Assembly (NCBI GenBank): GCA_964016885.1
Contig: OZ024743.1
Coordinates: forward strand, 177,233,074 to 177,297,073
DNA: 64,000 bases
Direction of reading: 5' to 3'
Origin: Eledone cirrhosa
Lineage: Eukaryota; Mollusca; Cephalopoda; Octopoda; Eledonidae
Shown here in pieces: positions 52,501 to 64,000 of the stretch. The stretch's first letter is position 1. Each line of letters begins with the position of its first letter. A model generated the notes under the pieces. That model did no database searches. It was not told where the DNA came from and was given only the letters and a program-made list of their open reading frames with translations. The position numbers and the translations under genes are program-made.

Positions 52501-52775
52501 AATGCGCATGGCTTAGTGGTTTAGCGGGTTGGAATCGCAATCATGAGGTGATGATTTCAATTCTCGGACAGGGTGATGCGTTGCCTCCTTCAACAAGATA
52601 CTTTATTTCACGTTGCTCTTTTTGCCAGGGGTTGCGACCGGTAGATAGTATCAGCAATGGAAAGACCAATGGAAACATTGTTTCTTAGGTCCGATTTGAC
52701 GAGGTTTACCCCACTTGGTAACCGAGTGTGCTCTGGGATCTTGTCGATCGATCAGAGCGAGCGAGTTATTCCTAA
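52501..52775 (+). mobile_element. Mollusc SINE family 3, with tRNA-like head
   Basis: gcatggcttagtggtttagc (A-box-like), gaggtgatgatttcaattct (B-box-like), then caacaagatactttatttca and the body. Diverged after 52620. Confidence 0.7.
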
Positions 52776-52959
52776 TAAACAATATGATCTTTAATTACGC
52801 ATTAAAATCATCCGTTTGATGTTAACCAAATATCTAGGGAAATATTTTGTTGAAATATGCTGGGTAAAACAATATTTTGTTTTCTATTATTTGTCATTCT
52901 TTTCCCTTATAAGTTTCTACCGCATTGTACCGGCTTTCTGACAGTTAACAGTTATTTAG
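52776..52959. other. Unassigned sequence
   Basis: Nothing recognised. Confidence 0.4.
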
Positions 52960-53225
52960 TAAATATCTCAAAATACCTCGTATTTACTATAATACAATAT
53001 TGATACCTATTACATATCTCAAAATGTCCATATTAACTATGCTACCATACCTATATTTATTACATATCAAACAATACTCCATATAATCTATACTACCATA
53101 CCTATATTTATTTCATATCGCACAATGCCTCATATTGACTATACTACCATATCTATATTTATCACATAAATCAAAATGCCTCGTATTTACTATACTATAA
53201 TACCTATATTTTTTACATATTTTTT
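52960..53225. repeat. 50-bp AT-rich minisatellite, about 5 units
   Basis: acatatctcaaaatg/gcctcatattgactata/ctaccatacctatattta phrases recur near 53012, 53062, 53113 and 53163. Confidence 0.8.
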
Positions 53226-53492
53226 TTTATAATAGAAAACTACCCTCGAGTTTTCTATCCATTAATTTGCTGATATCCACACTGATTCATTTAACATATT
53301 GGAAACACATTTAAAATATTGCAAACACATTGTGGCGGTCCTAAACAATCGACAGTTCAGAGTTCATCATTTTATTTAAGGACCAAGAAACGAATAACAA
53401 GATCCCGGACTTGATTCGTTTAGCGACGGGTGTGGAACTCGTTAGATCGGACCAAATATACAAAGTTTCAGGACTACTAACCTCCTTTCAAA
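53226..53492. other. Unassigned sequence
   Basis: Nothing recognised. Confidence 0.4.
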
Positions 53493-53502
53493 TGTGCGCG
53501 TG

Positions 53503-53537
<35 letters not shown>

Positions 53538-53592
53538 GGGTGGGTGGGTGTGTGTGTGTGTGTGGGTGTGTGTGTGTGTGTGTGTTTGTGTA
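53493..53592. repeat. (TG)n tract
   Basis: TG with TGGG interruptions. Confidence 0.95.
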
Positions 53593-53616
53593 TCTTTGGT
53601 TGGGTAGAGAATAATC

Positions 53617-54244
53617 TCTATATATATAAAATTGAGGATGTCTGTGTGTGTCTGTGAGTTTGAATCCCTAAAACTCGAGAAGTACCCAACCGATTCTTTT
53701 CAAACTTTACATGTGTATTACTTATGTTTAAGGGAGTGTTATGCATATAACAAAATTTAACTGTTTCATCCCCTAGGCTCCGCATTAGATGAAAAACTGC
53801 GTTTTTTTCAGGTCTTTAGGGGTTTTTTGAGGCGTTACGTCAGACCGATTTTCTTGAAATTGTAACTATGTATTAATCAGTGTCTTCCGCATACCGTAAG
53901 CAAAGAAAATCCCGCTTTCTTCTGGCCTAGGGCCTGCATTAGGTGAACAACTTTATTTTTTCAGGTTTTGAGGCGTTACGTCTAGCCGATTTTCCCGAAA
54001 TTTCAAGGCTTATTATTATGCACATAAAAATTCATTTTCTTGATCCGCTAGGGCCCGCATTAGGTGAAAACCTGCATTTTTCTTGCTTCATCGAGGAAAA
54101 TCTTAAAGATTATCCAGCCATCAGAGTATTCGGTTTATTTTCTTTACATATTATCCAGGCATGCAGTTTTTCCACGATTAGGTTGGTTGTCGACTCGTGT
54201 TCCAAAATACCTTATCGTGTGCAACGCCGGGTACCACTGCTAGT
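53617..54244 (+). mobile_element. Non-autonomous Helitron, complete (628 bp)
   Basis: 5' end TC-TATATATATAAAATTGAGG with a gtctgtgtgtgtctg run. 3' end gcaacgccgggtaccactgc then TAGT, preceded by a cgtg...acgc-type hairpin region. The middle has about three diverged repeats of ccgcattaggtgaaaaactg and gaggcgttacgtc. No Rep or helicase coding sequence. Frame 53943-54248 is a by-product. Confidence 0.75.
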
Positions 54245-54854
54245 ATAATTATAAAACAGTGTTTATAATTTGAATCCAGTTGTTATCCAATCGTTGTTAA
54301 AATGGTAGTCAAACCGGAAGGTCCCTGTGTGTATTTTCGTATTTTATTAAGAAAATCTGACATGGTTGAGTTTCTTATAATATATTGCTCTGTTTCTTAC
54401 CGGCATTTTGGATATTCCCTTGATCATATATGAAAAAGAAATATTTTGAATTTACTTATTTATTTATAAAAATATAAATATCTACTGAGCGAAAACCAAA
54501 TCAAATGAAACAGTAAGTGTGTTTTACTATTTTTGGCAATATTGTCTCAACATGACTCTCACCAAATATAACAATATCAGATTTTCTGAATTGTAGTTCA
54601 TTTCTGCATTGATCTTAAAGGATTTTCAATTTTTAAATATCCCCTCGGAACCAATTTCCAAATAATTACAGGCGTCGCTATTGTGTATCCCAGATCTGCT
54701 ATCTCCACAAGTTTCAACGGAAAATTTGGAATTATGTGAAGGTTTCTCTAGCGAGATATTTTTCGAGATTCTTTCGTTTGTATTTACTGTTGATAATTGA
54801 GGTTTATTTTTTATTAAATCTTTTATTTTTATGCTTTACAACAGAATTCTACTA

Positions 54855-54857
<3 letters not shown>
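54245..54857. other. Unassigned AT-rich sequence
   Basis: The text catgactctcaccaaatata plus acaatatcagattt near 54550 resembles the PLE start region (catgaccctcccaaagtata, acaatatcggttt) and may be a diverged PLE terminal fragment. Confidence 0.35.

Positions 54858-54936
<79 letters not shown>
54858..54936. repeat. (TA)n array
   Basis: About 38 TA units. Right end lies about 54 nt from the cleavage site at 54990/54991. Confidence 0.95.
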
Positions 54937-54940
<4 letters not shown>

Positions 54941-55252
54941 TGAAGAATAACATGGTTGAGTGTAGAAACAAGGATATTTATTTACAGTCTTACAATTGTT
55001 TCCATGATAGAATTGTCTATAAATTGCTAAATACTGGAGACAGTATAACTCAATCTACAATACATCTCAGTTCAATGATTTCATCAGAAACTATTAAGAA
55101 ATATAAAATATATGCGTAACGGTAAACTTAAAACTTAGATGTATTGTAAATTGAGTTATACTGTCTCCAGTATTTAGTAATTTATAGAGAATTCTATCAT
55201 GGAAAAAATTGTAAGATTGTTTGTACTGTCAACCATGTTATTCTTCACTTTT
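54937..55252. mobile_element. Inverted-repeat element with hammerhead
   Basis: Arms 54938-55065 and 55130-55252 are inverted repeats (aaaagtgaagaataacatgg with ccatgttattcttcactttt). The right arm repeats the GAAA-AAAATT-GTAA cleavage half on the plus strand (about 55200-55215), without its own CUGANGA. Confidence 0.85.
54984..55094 (-). ncRNA. Hammerhead ribozyme with long helix II insertion
   Basis: Minus strand. Helix I TATAGTTT-side (55094-55088) with AGACTGT (54990-54984), 7 bp with two G-U pairs. Core CTGATGA (55087-55081) and GAAA (55002-54999) separated by 78 nt that may form an extended but imperfect helix II. Helix III C-G plus A-U around AATT. Triplet GTA (54993-54991), cut between 54991 and 54990. 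Confidence 0.55.
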
Positions 55253-55672
<420 letters not shown>

Positions 55673-55884
55673 AAAATCCAAAGAGGGCTCGATAAGGATA
55701 AATATATATCAATATTCAACATACAGAAACAACACCTGAATATTTCTACAAAGAACATACCCGTACCTAGCAGGAAGACATATTTAAAACTTCTTATACA
55801 AAAGACGGATTCGTTCCTTAAAAGGTTGCGTTTGCACCTTTTATTTCGATAACCAGGAAAAAGCGGACAATAAACAGGATAAAT

Positions 55885-57830
55885 TTGGGTTTAAAACTTA
55901 TAATAGCCCTCAGAGTAACCCAACCTTGTTACCTTTCGAAAACGATGTCTTGGAACTCATACGGAGTATCAGATTTCGGAACAGGAGCAATTCCTTCCAA
56001 CAGCCTGAAGAATAGAATTCGTTCTAATGCCGTGCAAGTCCACTCCGACAAAACTGGTAATCTATATCTAGTGGAGCGCAGTACATACCATCACCTGGTA
56101 CATAATGCTGTAACCAAGGATTATGGAAAAACGATCGGAGTGTCATTAATGACATCAAGGATGCTGGGTTTAAAATCATTTCAGAACTCAACATCTAGGA
56201 CCGGACCGAACCTCTGGACCCTATTTCACTCCACTTTTCCCTGAAGGATCACAAACCCAATTTCGCTAACAACCCTTCTATTCGGCTAATTAACCGTACG
56301 AAGTCTGATTTAGGTAGACTTAGTAAAAGGGAATTTAGATAGTATTATACCTGAAATTAGAAGCTTGGCACCTCTTGCACTCTTGAATAATTCTTTCGCG
56401 GTGATTGATTGGTTTAATGGCATATGCAACAAGGAATATTGCCGTTTTATCTAATTTGACATCAACAACTACTACTCCTCCATCACTTTACCACTTCTTC
56501 TTAGAGCTATCAATTTCGCTAAAACACTCACGGTCGTTAAGGATTTAGAAGTTGATGTCAACCTCAATGCCCGTAAGTTGGTGATTAATTGTGACGGCGC
56601 TATTTGGATAAAACATCTAATAGTACCCCATTCTACGTGAGTAAGGGCGCCAACGATTCGGCGGAGGTTACAGATCTTATCGGCTTTTTCCTTCTTTTCT
56701 CTATCAAGGAAGTATTGCCTAATGTAGACGGAGGCTTGTACCGCGACGACAGACCATGACAAAGTGCGAGCCCCCGCTTGTGACAGATTTAGAAAAGAAC
56801 TCACAGCTTTCTTTAAAGGCTTCAACCTCTCTATACAAATTGAGACCAACCTTTCGGTCGTAAACTACCTCGACGTTACCCTCAATTTGTCGAATGGCTT
56901 GCACTACCCGTATAGAAAGCCAAATGATACGCTTAATTACATCAGTAAGCATTCTAACCATCCTGCCAGCATAACCAAGAACCTCGTAAAAAACATTTCT
57001 TTGAGGCGTTCTCGTCTATCTACAAACGAGTATATTTTCACCGACCATTCCACATATTACAATGAAGCTCTTGCTCGGAGTGGATTTGTCGATAAGGTAG
57101 CATATACTAAGTATGAGCATAAACCTAGGAAAAAAAGACCCCGACGCATTATATGGTATAAACTACCATATAATATGGAGGTGGTCACACCATTAGCTAA
57201 AATCTTTCTCTGCCTTATTAAGAAGCATTTCCCCTCAGCACATAAATATAATAACATTTTAAATAGAAATACCGTTAAAATATCTTACTTCACGATCCCT
57301 ACCTTTGCACATAACATCACTGCTTCAAATTTAGCTAAATTACCTAGCCGTAGTAACACATGCAACCCTGTAGCTAGTACTAACTGTAATTGTAGGAATC
57401 GGGTTGACTGCCCCCTATCCGGGAAATGCCTCTCGAGTAACATTGTCTACAAATGTAAGGTCGACATCCACACGTCTAGTAGGGCCTACATACGGTTAAT
57501 CGCAATAGTTTCAAGCAGCATCTTTACATGCACACACATTCTTTTCTTAACCCTTTAAGAAGGAACATGCCGTCACTTTCAGCTTATATCTGGAGTCTAA
57601 TAGACAACCACACACAATATAGGTTACACTGGGAGATCCTAGCTGAAGCTAGATCGTATAACGGAAATAAATGGCCATGCGTTCTTTGCGCTGCCGAAGC
57701 CCTGGAAATAATCTACGCCAATGATCACACCTTAAACAAAATATCTGAGGCAACTTCGGGTTGTAAACACAAATTGCATATAACCTTCCTGTATTACAGC
57801 TCCACATTATACCCTAACGGATAGTACGAA
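55885..57830 (+). pseudogene. Second Penelope-like element, decayed (YRDD reverse transcriptase and GIY-YIG remnant)
   Basis: Read across frames, PLE order is preserved: SDKTGNLYLVERSTYHHLV (about 56047), LKDHKPNFANNPSIRLIN (about 56240), VIDWFNGI with stop-interrupted FDINNYYSSI (about 56403-56490), GANDSAEVTDLIGFF (about 56645), catalytic LYRDD (YRDD 56739-56750), VVNYLDVTLNLSNGLHYPYR and YISKHSNHPASI (56857-56990), a Cys-rich linker CNCRNRVDCPLSGKC (about 57389-57430), and a frameshifted GIY-YIG remnant (YIRLIA, then SAYIWSL). The catalytic motif and family blocks differ from the 19.5-kb PLE, so it is another PLE lineage. Multiple stops and frameshifts. Confidence 0.8.
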
Positions 57831-57960
57831 CAATACGCGGATAATTTACGTCTTGATGTGGTAGCTAAGTATATTTTATGTTTATACCATTACTTATTTG
57901 TATAGGTAAGTATACCTCACCCGTATGTTTTGTGAAGGTATGTATACTTTCTCGTACGTA
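57831..57960. other. 3' flank of the decayed PLE
   Basis: Short unassigned stretch. No pseudo-LTR or hammerhead seen. Confidence 0.4.
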
Positions 57961-58430
57961 ACTATAATTGTATTTGTTATAGGTGTATATATTATAGATA
58001 GTGGTATGTGTATATATGGTTATGTGTATATGTGTATTTCGTGTTTCTGCGTGTATAATTGTATGCGTATATGTATGTATATGTGTATGTGTGTATATAT
58101 GTATTTGTGTGTATTTGTATATATATGTATATGTGTGTGTGTATATATATATGTATATATATATATGTGTGTGTTTGTGTGTGTGCGTGTGTGTGTGTGG
58201 GGGCGTGCACGTGTGGATGTATGGGCATACTTGTATTATATTTGTTTATTTGCGTGTGTGGATTTATATAGATATTTATATATTGTGGGTGTTTATGTAT
58301 ATGTATGTATGCCTGTACGTATGTATATGTATATTTATATAGGTATATTTATATATGTATATGTATATATGTATATATGTTTATTTGTATATATGTGTAT
58401 GTATATATGTGTATGTATATATTGGTGCTC
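57961..58430. repeat. TG/TA-rich low-complexity region
   Basis: tgtatatgtgtgtata-type sequence throughout. The 175-codon frame over it is a translation of the repeats. Confidence 0.9.
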
Positions 58431-58738
58431 TGAAATATCGATGTATACATGAATGTATGTATAGTATATTTGGCAATATGCTGTATGTCTAATTGAAAAT
58501 ATTTTGAAGACCATAGGCAATCGGTTTTAAACTAGTGACTATGTCACTTACTTCTTTTCGGCGAAAGAAGGGAGAGAAGCTAACAGTTTGTTTCGCGCTG
58601 TTTGGCGATCATCAGAGCCACTACTTTAAAACCGACAGAGTATGGTCTTCAAAATGTTTTTTATTAAACATACGGTATATTGCCAAATATACTATACATA
58701 TATTCATGTATACATCGCTATTTCAGAGCACCAATCCT
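58428..58738. mobile_element. Inverted-repeat element with hammerhead, copy 1
   Basis: Arms of about 115 bp (ggtgctctgaaatatcgatg at 58423 with cgctatttcagagcacc at 58720) around a core with ttcttttcggcgaaagaag. Confidence 0.85.
58575..58622 (-). ncRNA. Hammerhead ribozyme
   Basis: Minus strand. Core CTGATGA (58615-58609). Helix II CGC/GCG. GAAA (58594-58591). Helix III C-G plus A-U around AAACT. Triplet GTT (58584-58582), cut between 58582 and 58581. Helix I AGCT with GGCT side (4 bp with G-U), then a mismatch and two more pairs. Confidence 0.6.
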
Positions 58739-58799
58739 AATACCTAATTTTTGCTGGACCGGCAATCGCCCTGTATAATCAGCTCCTGATTATTCCTGG

Positions 58800-59012
58800 A
58801 ATTCTATAAGAATCCAGCTTCTCTAATTTTCGGCGAAAGAGGGAGTGCGTGGCTCTGATGATCGCCAAGCAGCGTGAAACAGATTGATAGCTTCTCTCCC
58901 TTCTTTCGGCGAAAAGAAGTGACATAGTCACTACTTTAAAACCGATAGCGTATGGTCTTCAAAATGTTTTTAATTAAGCATACCGAATATTGCCAAATAT
59001 ACTATACATACA

Positions 59013-59020
<8 letters not shown>
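58800..59020. mobile_element. Inverted, truncated copy 2 of the same element
   Basis: 58835-59015 is the reverse complement of about 58430-58620. It therefore carries the ribozyme region on the plus strand, where a U16.1-to-A change destroys the cleavage triplet (CTGATGA 58855-58861, GAAA 58876-58879). It ends in a TA array. Confidence 0.75.

Positions 59021-59058
<38 letters not shown>
59016..59058. repeat. (TA)n array
   Basis: Pure TA. Confidence 0.95.
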
Positions 59059-59061
<3 letters not shown>

Positions 59062-59131
59062 ATTCGTTGGGTATGCGTATGAGTTGCTATATGTTTGTAT
59101 ATGCGGGTGACTGTGTATATATATATATGTA

Positions 59132-59460
59132 TACTACCAGAATGGCCCGGCGTTGCTCGGGTTTCTAAACATAGTTTGGCATGTTTATCCCTCGTTTCTG
59201 AAACAATACAGAGAAGTACGGAATACCTCAGCCTGGGGATTGAGTCTACATTTTGTTCTTCTAAAAAAATTTCGTCGTGGATTACCAGGGGTTTAACTTA
59301 ATTGGGTGTCTGAGAGTAAAATGTTGAACCTAGAAATGTTTAACAAGAGAACATAGACAAATAAAAGCTGCAGTTAATATCTTTAGACCGCAAGGAATAT
59401 ATAAATGCAAGTTTGAAGTCAATCGGTGTAGATATTTGGATTTGCATAGACTTTGCAAAA
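59132..59460 (-). mobile_element. Helitron 3' part
   Basis: Minus-strand 3' end ccgagcaacgccgggccatt then ctggtagt at 59132. The body includes tgaagtcaatcggtg-type Helitron text to about 59440. The 5' end was not identified. Confidence 0.55.
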
Positions 59461-60060
59461 ATTAGGACATACACACACACACAGACAACTGCTGTTTTAT
59501 ATATATGCATAGATATGTATATGTATGATGGTATTTTTTTTATACACACATATATGTATAATTATATATACATATTTATATGTATATTTAGTGTATACGT
59601 TCGTATGTGTGCGGGTATAAGTGTCGCGCCGGTTGACGTATGTGTGCGTGTGTTTGTGTACGTGAATGTAAATACATGCATGGGGTGTGTTTCACACACA
59701 AATCTACACATACATATAGCCTTAGTAAGTTTCATACCTATTATCTTCCCACACAGAGAATCAAACAGACACGCACATCTAAACATATAGATACATATGT
59801 GATGACAGACAGGTGTGCGTGAATGTCTGTCTGTGTGTGTCTGTCTCAGTATATAATATGTAAGTGTATGTGAGAGTGTATATGTTTGTGAGTGTATGTG
59901 TGATAATTTTTTTATTTTCTTTTGGTGTAGCGACTGTAAAAAAAATGAGGTAAAAAGCTATGCGTGTGTCTGCGTGAATATATGTCTGTGTGTGTCTGTC
60001 TTAGTATATGTATGTGAGAGTGTATATGTGTGAGTGTGCAGCAACAATTTATTCATTTGG
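59461..60060. repeat. CA/TG-rich low-complexity region
   Basis: Contains two similar segments (gtctgtctgtgtgtgtctgt at 59824 and 59985 with agtgtatatg-like text). No gene. Confidence 0.7.
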
Positions 60061-60261
60061 ACAGCAACAAAAAATTACACAATGAATATTGTTTACCCTA
60101 AGGTGCTTCAACATTGACAGATTTTCATTTCTAAATTCTATTATCGTTACAATTTTGATATTTCTTTTCATAAAATATAGATATTTTGAAACAATTATGA
60201 GAGAAAAAACATATCTTGATATTTATTGTTTATTAATCTGAATAAAAACAGCAGTTTAACC

Positions 60262-60289
60262 CATTCAACGCCGGGTAATTCAGCTTGTA
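60262..60289 (+). mobile_element. Helitron 3' terminus
   Basis: caacgccgggtaattcagct then TGT, close to the ends at 39795 and 54244. The element body to the left is unrecognised. Confidence 0.5.
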
Positions 60290-60473
60290 TATAATTGACA
60301 TATATATATCATTATGGTTAATTAAATTTTTTTTTTTTAATTTAGTTAACTTATAATTAGAAATTTACTACAGAGAATTTCATAACTTTATTTCCCTCTT
60401 ACAGCTCACTTTACCTAAAGTTATCTTTAACCTCACTACTTCTTTTAACCGCATCCCCTATTTATAACATTTA

Positions 60474-60654
60474 ATTGTTTCTACTTTAGGCACAAGGCCA
60501 GTAATTACCCAGTGCATTAGTGGTACTTTATTTTATCGACCCCGTAAGGATGAAAGGCAAAGTCAACCTCGGCGGGATTTGAACTCAGATCGTAAAGGGA
60601 CGTCACTATGCGTCAAAGCATGGCGTCCGTCCCTCTACCGATACTACCAATCCA
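60474..60654 (-). mobile_element. tRNA-derived SINE (octopus type), full length
   Basis: Near-consensus reverse copy flanked by a direct repeat (ctatttataacatttaat at 60459 and 60658), i.e. an apparent target-site duplication of about 17 bp. Confidence 0.9.
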
Positions 60655-60672
60655 CCCCTATTTATAACATTT

Positions 60673-62180
60673 AATGCCTAGAATTATTAAATATAAGTAA
60701 TATCTTTACTATTATGGATGTTTAGATAGATACACTGCTTTTTATAAAATTTTATCTATTTCAGTTTTTCTATATATATTTTTTAATTTTTTAATTTTTT
60801 TACTTTTTTATTTATCACATTCATAAGAATTAATATAATTTTAACTCTGTAAGTATACCTATCAATTAATTTAATTTCCTTTTATGTATCTGGGTTCCTT
60901 GAAATTTAGATAGAATTACTATGTCTCACTAACACTCTCATCCCACAAATTTCTTTCTCTTCGCTTTTAACAGCACTTTTTAATAACATCAAATGTTTTG
61001 GGTCTCTTTCCCTAACTCCTTGTTTTGACCTCATTTTAAACCATATCTTTCTCTTCCCCATTGTATTCTTTTCATTCAAAGCATAAATTTACATTCCTCC
61101 ACTCCCAGCATCAAATTCTACTACTGTTATTCTATCAACTTGACCTCTAACTCTTTTCTATTGGTCAATTCAAAACCTGTTCCCTAATAGACCTTTTATA
61201 TTAATACTTTGTTTCTTTCAATAAACATACTTCATCATTTCTGAAGATGGTATATATATAGGCAAAGGTATATATATCTCCACTGATAATTTGTAATATA
61301 TTTTTTTACATAGATCTTTAACATAGATCTTTAACATGATATGCATACCAACACACACATAAATATCCCAGAAACGATCGTAAAATGATGAATTTTTCAA
61401 TATAAGGAACCTTTTCTTTGTTTTTGTTTCATTGTTTTTATTAATTTATCTTGACTCTGTTTTCCTAGGATTTTTACAATTAATTTTTGAATGCATTTTC
61501 TCTTTTAATGATATCTTCTATATTTGAATTACATTGAGTTCTTCATACGGATTGGACACTACCGTTTATTTTGGTAGATTGTTCTACATATATATATATA
61601 TATATATATACACTTAAAGAGGAAATCTATCAGTTAATTTTGTAAATGCTTTTAGTAGATTTAATTATATTTCAATTGATATGTTATTGCCGTTCGGTAT
61701 ATATTCTATAATAGTGTTGTTTGCAGAAGTACCCTGCCTCCTTGTCTTCATGACAATGTAATCTCATTATGTTTGGTGGGCATTTTTAATGTATTATGTT
61801 TTCCAATCGAAAGCTGCTAATTAATTTAACCTTCAGTTGAAGATATAATTATATCGTATTACTGCATAATCTAGATTAATGATATATATTATCTTCATTT
61901 TGGCATTTGGAGCATTTTCGATCCTTCATCTAATGCGTACAATTATATTTGTTCCTAATCCATTCATTGTCTGTGATGTGTTCCGGCTAGTTCATTAATT
62001 TGTAACCTTTCTCTAATTTCTCTTTCTTCTAATTCGCTTACCTATGGGGTTTGAGGGCGAGGTAAGTCGTTTTGAGTTTACAACAAATTTTAACCAATCC
62101 TCTTGACAACTACATTCTTCCCATATAAGGAAGTACCCCCTTGACAAGTTCGGCTATTTATTCACCAGGCTAAAAATTCT
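60673..62180. other. Long unassigned AT-rich stretch
   Basis: No gene, RNA or repeat family recognised. Short TA run at 61588-61610. Confidence 0.4.
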
Positions 62181-62245
62181 AATTTAGTCCACAAATAGCC
62201 GTCGAAACGGCTTGATCTCTGCCGTCGGGGTCATACTTTTTCCTA
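62180..62245. mobile_element. Hairpin element family E, half copy
   Basis: agccgtcgaaacggcttgat then ctctgccgtcggggtcatac corresponds to the right half of 43207-43321. Confidence 0.6.
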
Positions 62246-62253
62246 TATATATG

Positions 62254-63128
<875 letters not shown>

Positions 63129-63136
63129 TATATATA

Positions 63137-63225
<89 letters not shown>

Positions 63226-63265
63226 GCATATATATATAAATTTATATATATATATATGCAAATAT
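63129..63265. repeat. (TA)n array
   Basis: About 45 TA units with GCATA and GTATA interruptions. Confidence 0.95.
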
Positions 63266-63905
63266 AAATTAGTGAGAATCGTATTTCGACTATTGGAAAT
63301 TAGCGAAAAACAACTTCCGAGATGTGTGGCAAGCGCTCCATAGAAGCTAGTGAACTAGAGCTACAACATAAGTTAAAACACACTGAGACGATGGTTAAAC
63401 CATTATCCACACAGCCATAGAAACGACTAAGTAATTCGGGTCAAACAAATAAAATATGATTGAAAATTATACCCGAACCCCTGCAAGGTTGGTAAAATCC
63501 AGCATTTTGTTTCTAAAACTCCTAAATCAGGTACTGTCTGCTTAGATAAATAATGTTAAGCTTTTGGTAAGATGATTGAACAAGGAATCACTTTCTCAAC
63601 AGGCTGTTAGTTCAAGTGCCAAGCCAAGGACTGACCGTTATCAAAACCCACGTGGGGCTCGACAAGGGGGGAAACCCTTAGTTTTGGCGGATGAATTAGG
63701 TATGTGTGTTATTATTGCAGAACTACAAAATATCACAACACGAATTAAGTTCTCAACAGAATGGTTTTAAAATTAACAAAAGCTATTCATCAGTCAATAG
63801 AATTAACTAAAAAAATCAAGAAAATTAACTGGTCAATAGCTAGACTCTGGAGATTAATATATATATATACAATGATATTAAATAAATGGAAACTATATTT
63901 ATAAA
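63266..63905. other. Unassigned sequence
   Basis: Frame 63576-63770 (64 codons) has no recognised domain, though its base composition is less AT-rich than its surroundings and it may be transposon-derived. Confidence 0.35.
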
Positions 63906-63914
63906 ACCATATTT

Positions 63915-63976
63915 ATTTTATTATATATATTTCGGGGTTACCAAGACAACATTGGTACGCTTTCATCAGATAAAAT
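63915..63976 (-). ncRNA. Type I hammerhead ribozyme (family A, copy 3)
   Basis: Minus strand. Helix I ATTTTAT (63976-63970) with ATAAAAT (63921-63915), 7 perfect pairs. Core CTGATGA (63969-63963) and GAAA (63933-63930). Helix II has a 6-bp apical stem TACCAA/TTGGTA with loop TGTTGTC, but its five base-proximal positions pair poorly. Helix III U-A plus A-U around ATAT (GCGC in the other family A copies). Triplet ATA, cut between 63922 and 63921. A short TA run follows about 60 nt downstream. Confidence 0.65.
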
Positions 63977-64000
63977 ACAAAGTGTGTTTTATAAATAGAG

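Noticed and set aside
57925..58452. 175-codon Cys/Tyr/Val-rich frame
   Set aside because: It lies wholly within TG/TA low-complexity sequence.

Overview
This 64-kb window is non-coding, repeat-packed animal DNA, most probably from an octopus-like coleoid cephalopod. The reasoning is inference from three things: about two dozen copies of the tRNA-derived SINE known from Octopus (a reverse-strand head with the phrase ggatttgaactcagaacgt and a body with ttattttatcgaccccgtaa), more than 20 long (TA)n arrays with (CA)n, (GA)n and (TC)n tracts, and mollusc-type LINE, Helitron and Penelope-like element (PLE) remnants. I found no host protein-coding gene, no rRNA and no convincing functional tRNA gene. 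Most open frames are translations of microsatellites.

Layout. 0-15 kb: two abutting Helitron ends, SINEs, palindromes, a decayed LINE (12.76-13.64 kb) and LINE 3' ends running into (GAA)n. 15.6-23.7 kb: two copies of one PLE family. The left copy is a 5'-truncated foldback. The right copy (18.67-23.70 kb) is nearly complete, with pseudo-LTRs, a reverse transcriptase with YGDD and a C-terminal GIY-YIG nuclease, interrupted by one in-frame TAG. 24-31 kb: LINE fragments, one apparently inverted by twin priming, and SINEs. 32-44 kb: minisatellites, a Helitron with a leftover helicase C-terminus (39.8-40.8 kb) and a 1.8-kb palindrome (41.37-43.19 kb). 44-54 kb: SINE arrays, long-inverted-repeat elements and a short non-autonomous Helitron (53.62-54.24 kb). 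55.9-57.8 kb: a second, different and heavily decayed PLE (YRDD reverse transcriptase). 58.4-64 kb: more foldback elements and Helitron ends.

The most interesting signal is a population of type I hammerhead ribozymes, folded by hand. Five sit in the PLE pseudo-LTRs, as is known for PLEs. At least ten more occur in unrelated short elements, many of them palindromic: 5587-5654, 18126-18178, 32107-32175, a back-to-back pair at 33311-33405, 43618-43668, 50636-50678, 54984-55094, 58575-58622, 62652-62696 and 63915-63976. Core (CUGANGA...GAAA), a tiny helix III, an NUH cleavage triplet and a helix I pairing across the cleavage site recur while stem sequences change, which is covariation. In most cases the predicted cleavage site is followed after roughly 15-90 nt by a (TA)n array. 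I infer a non-autonomous hammerhead-plus-(TA)n retroelement system, possibly mobilised in trans by the PLEs.
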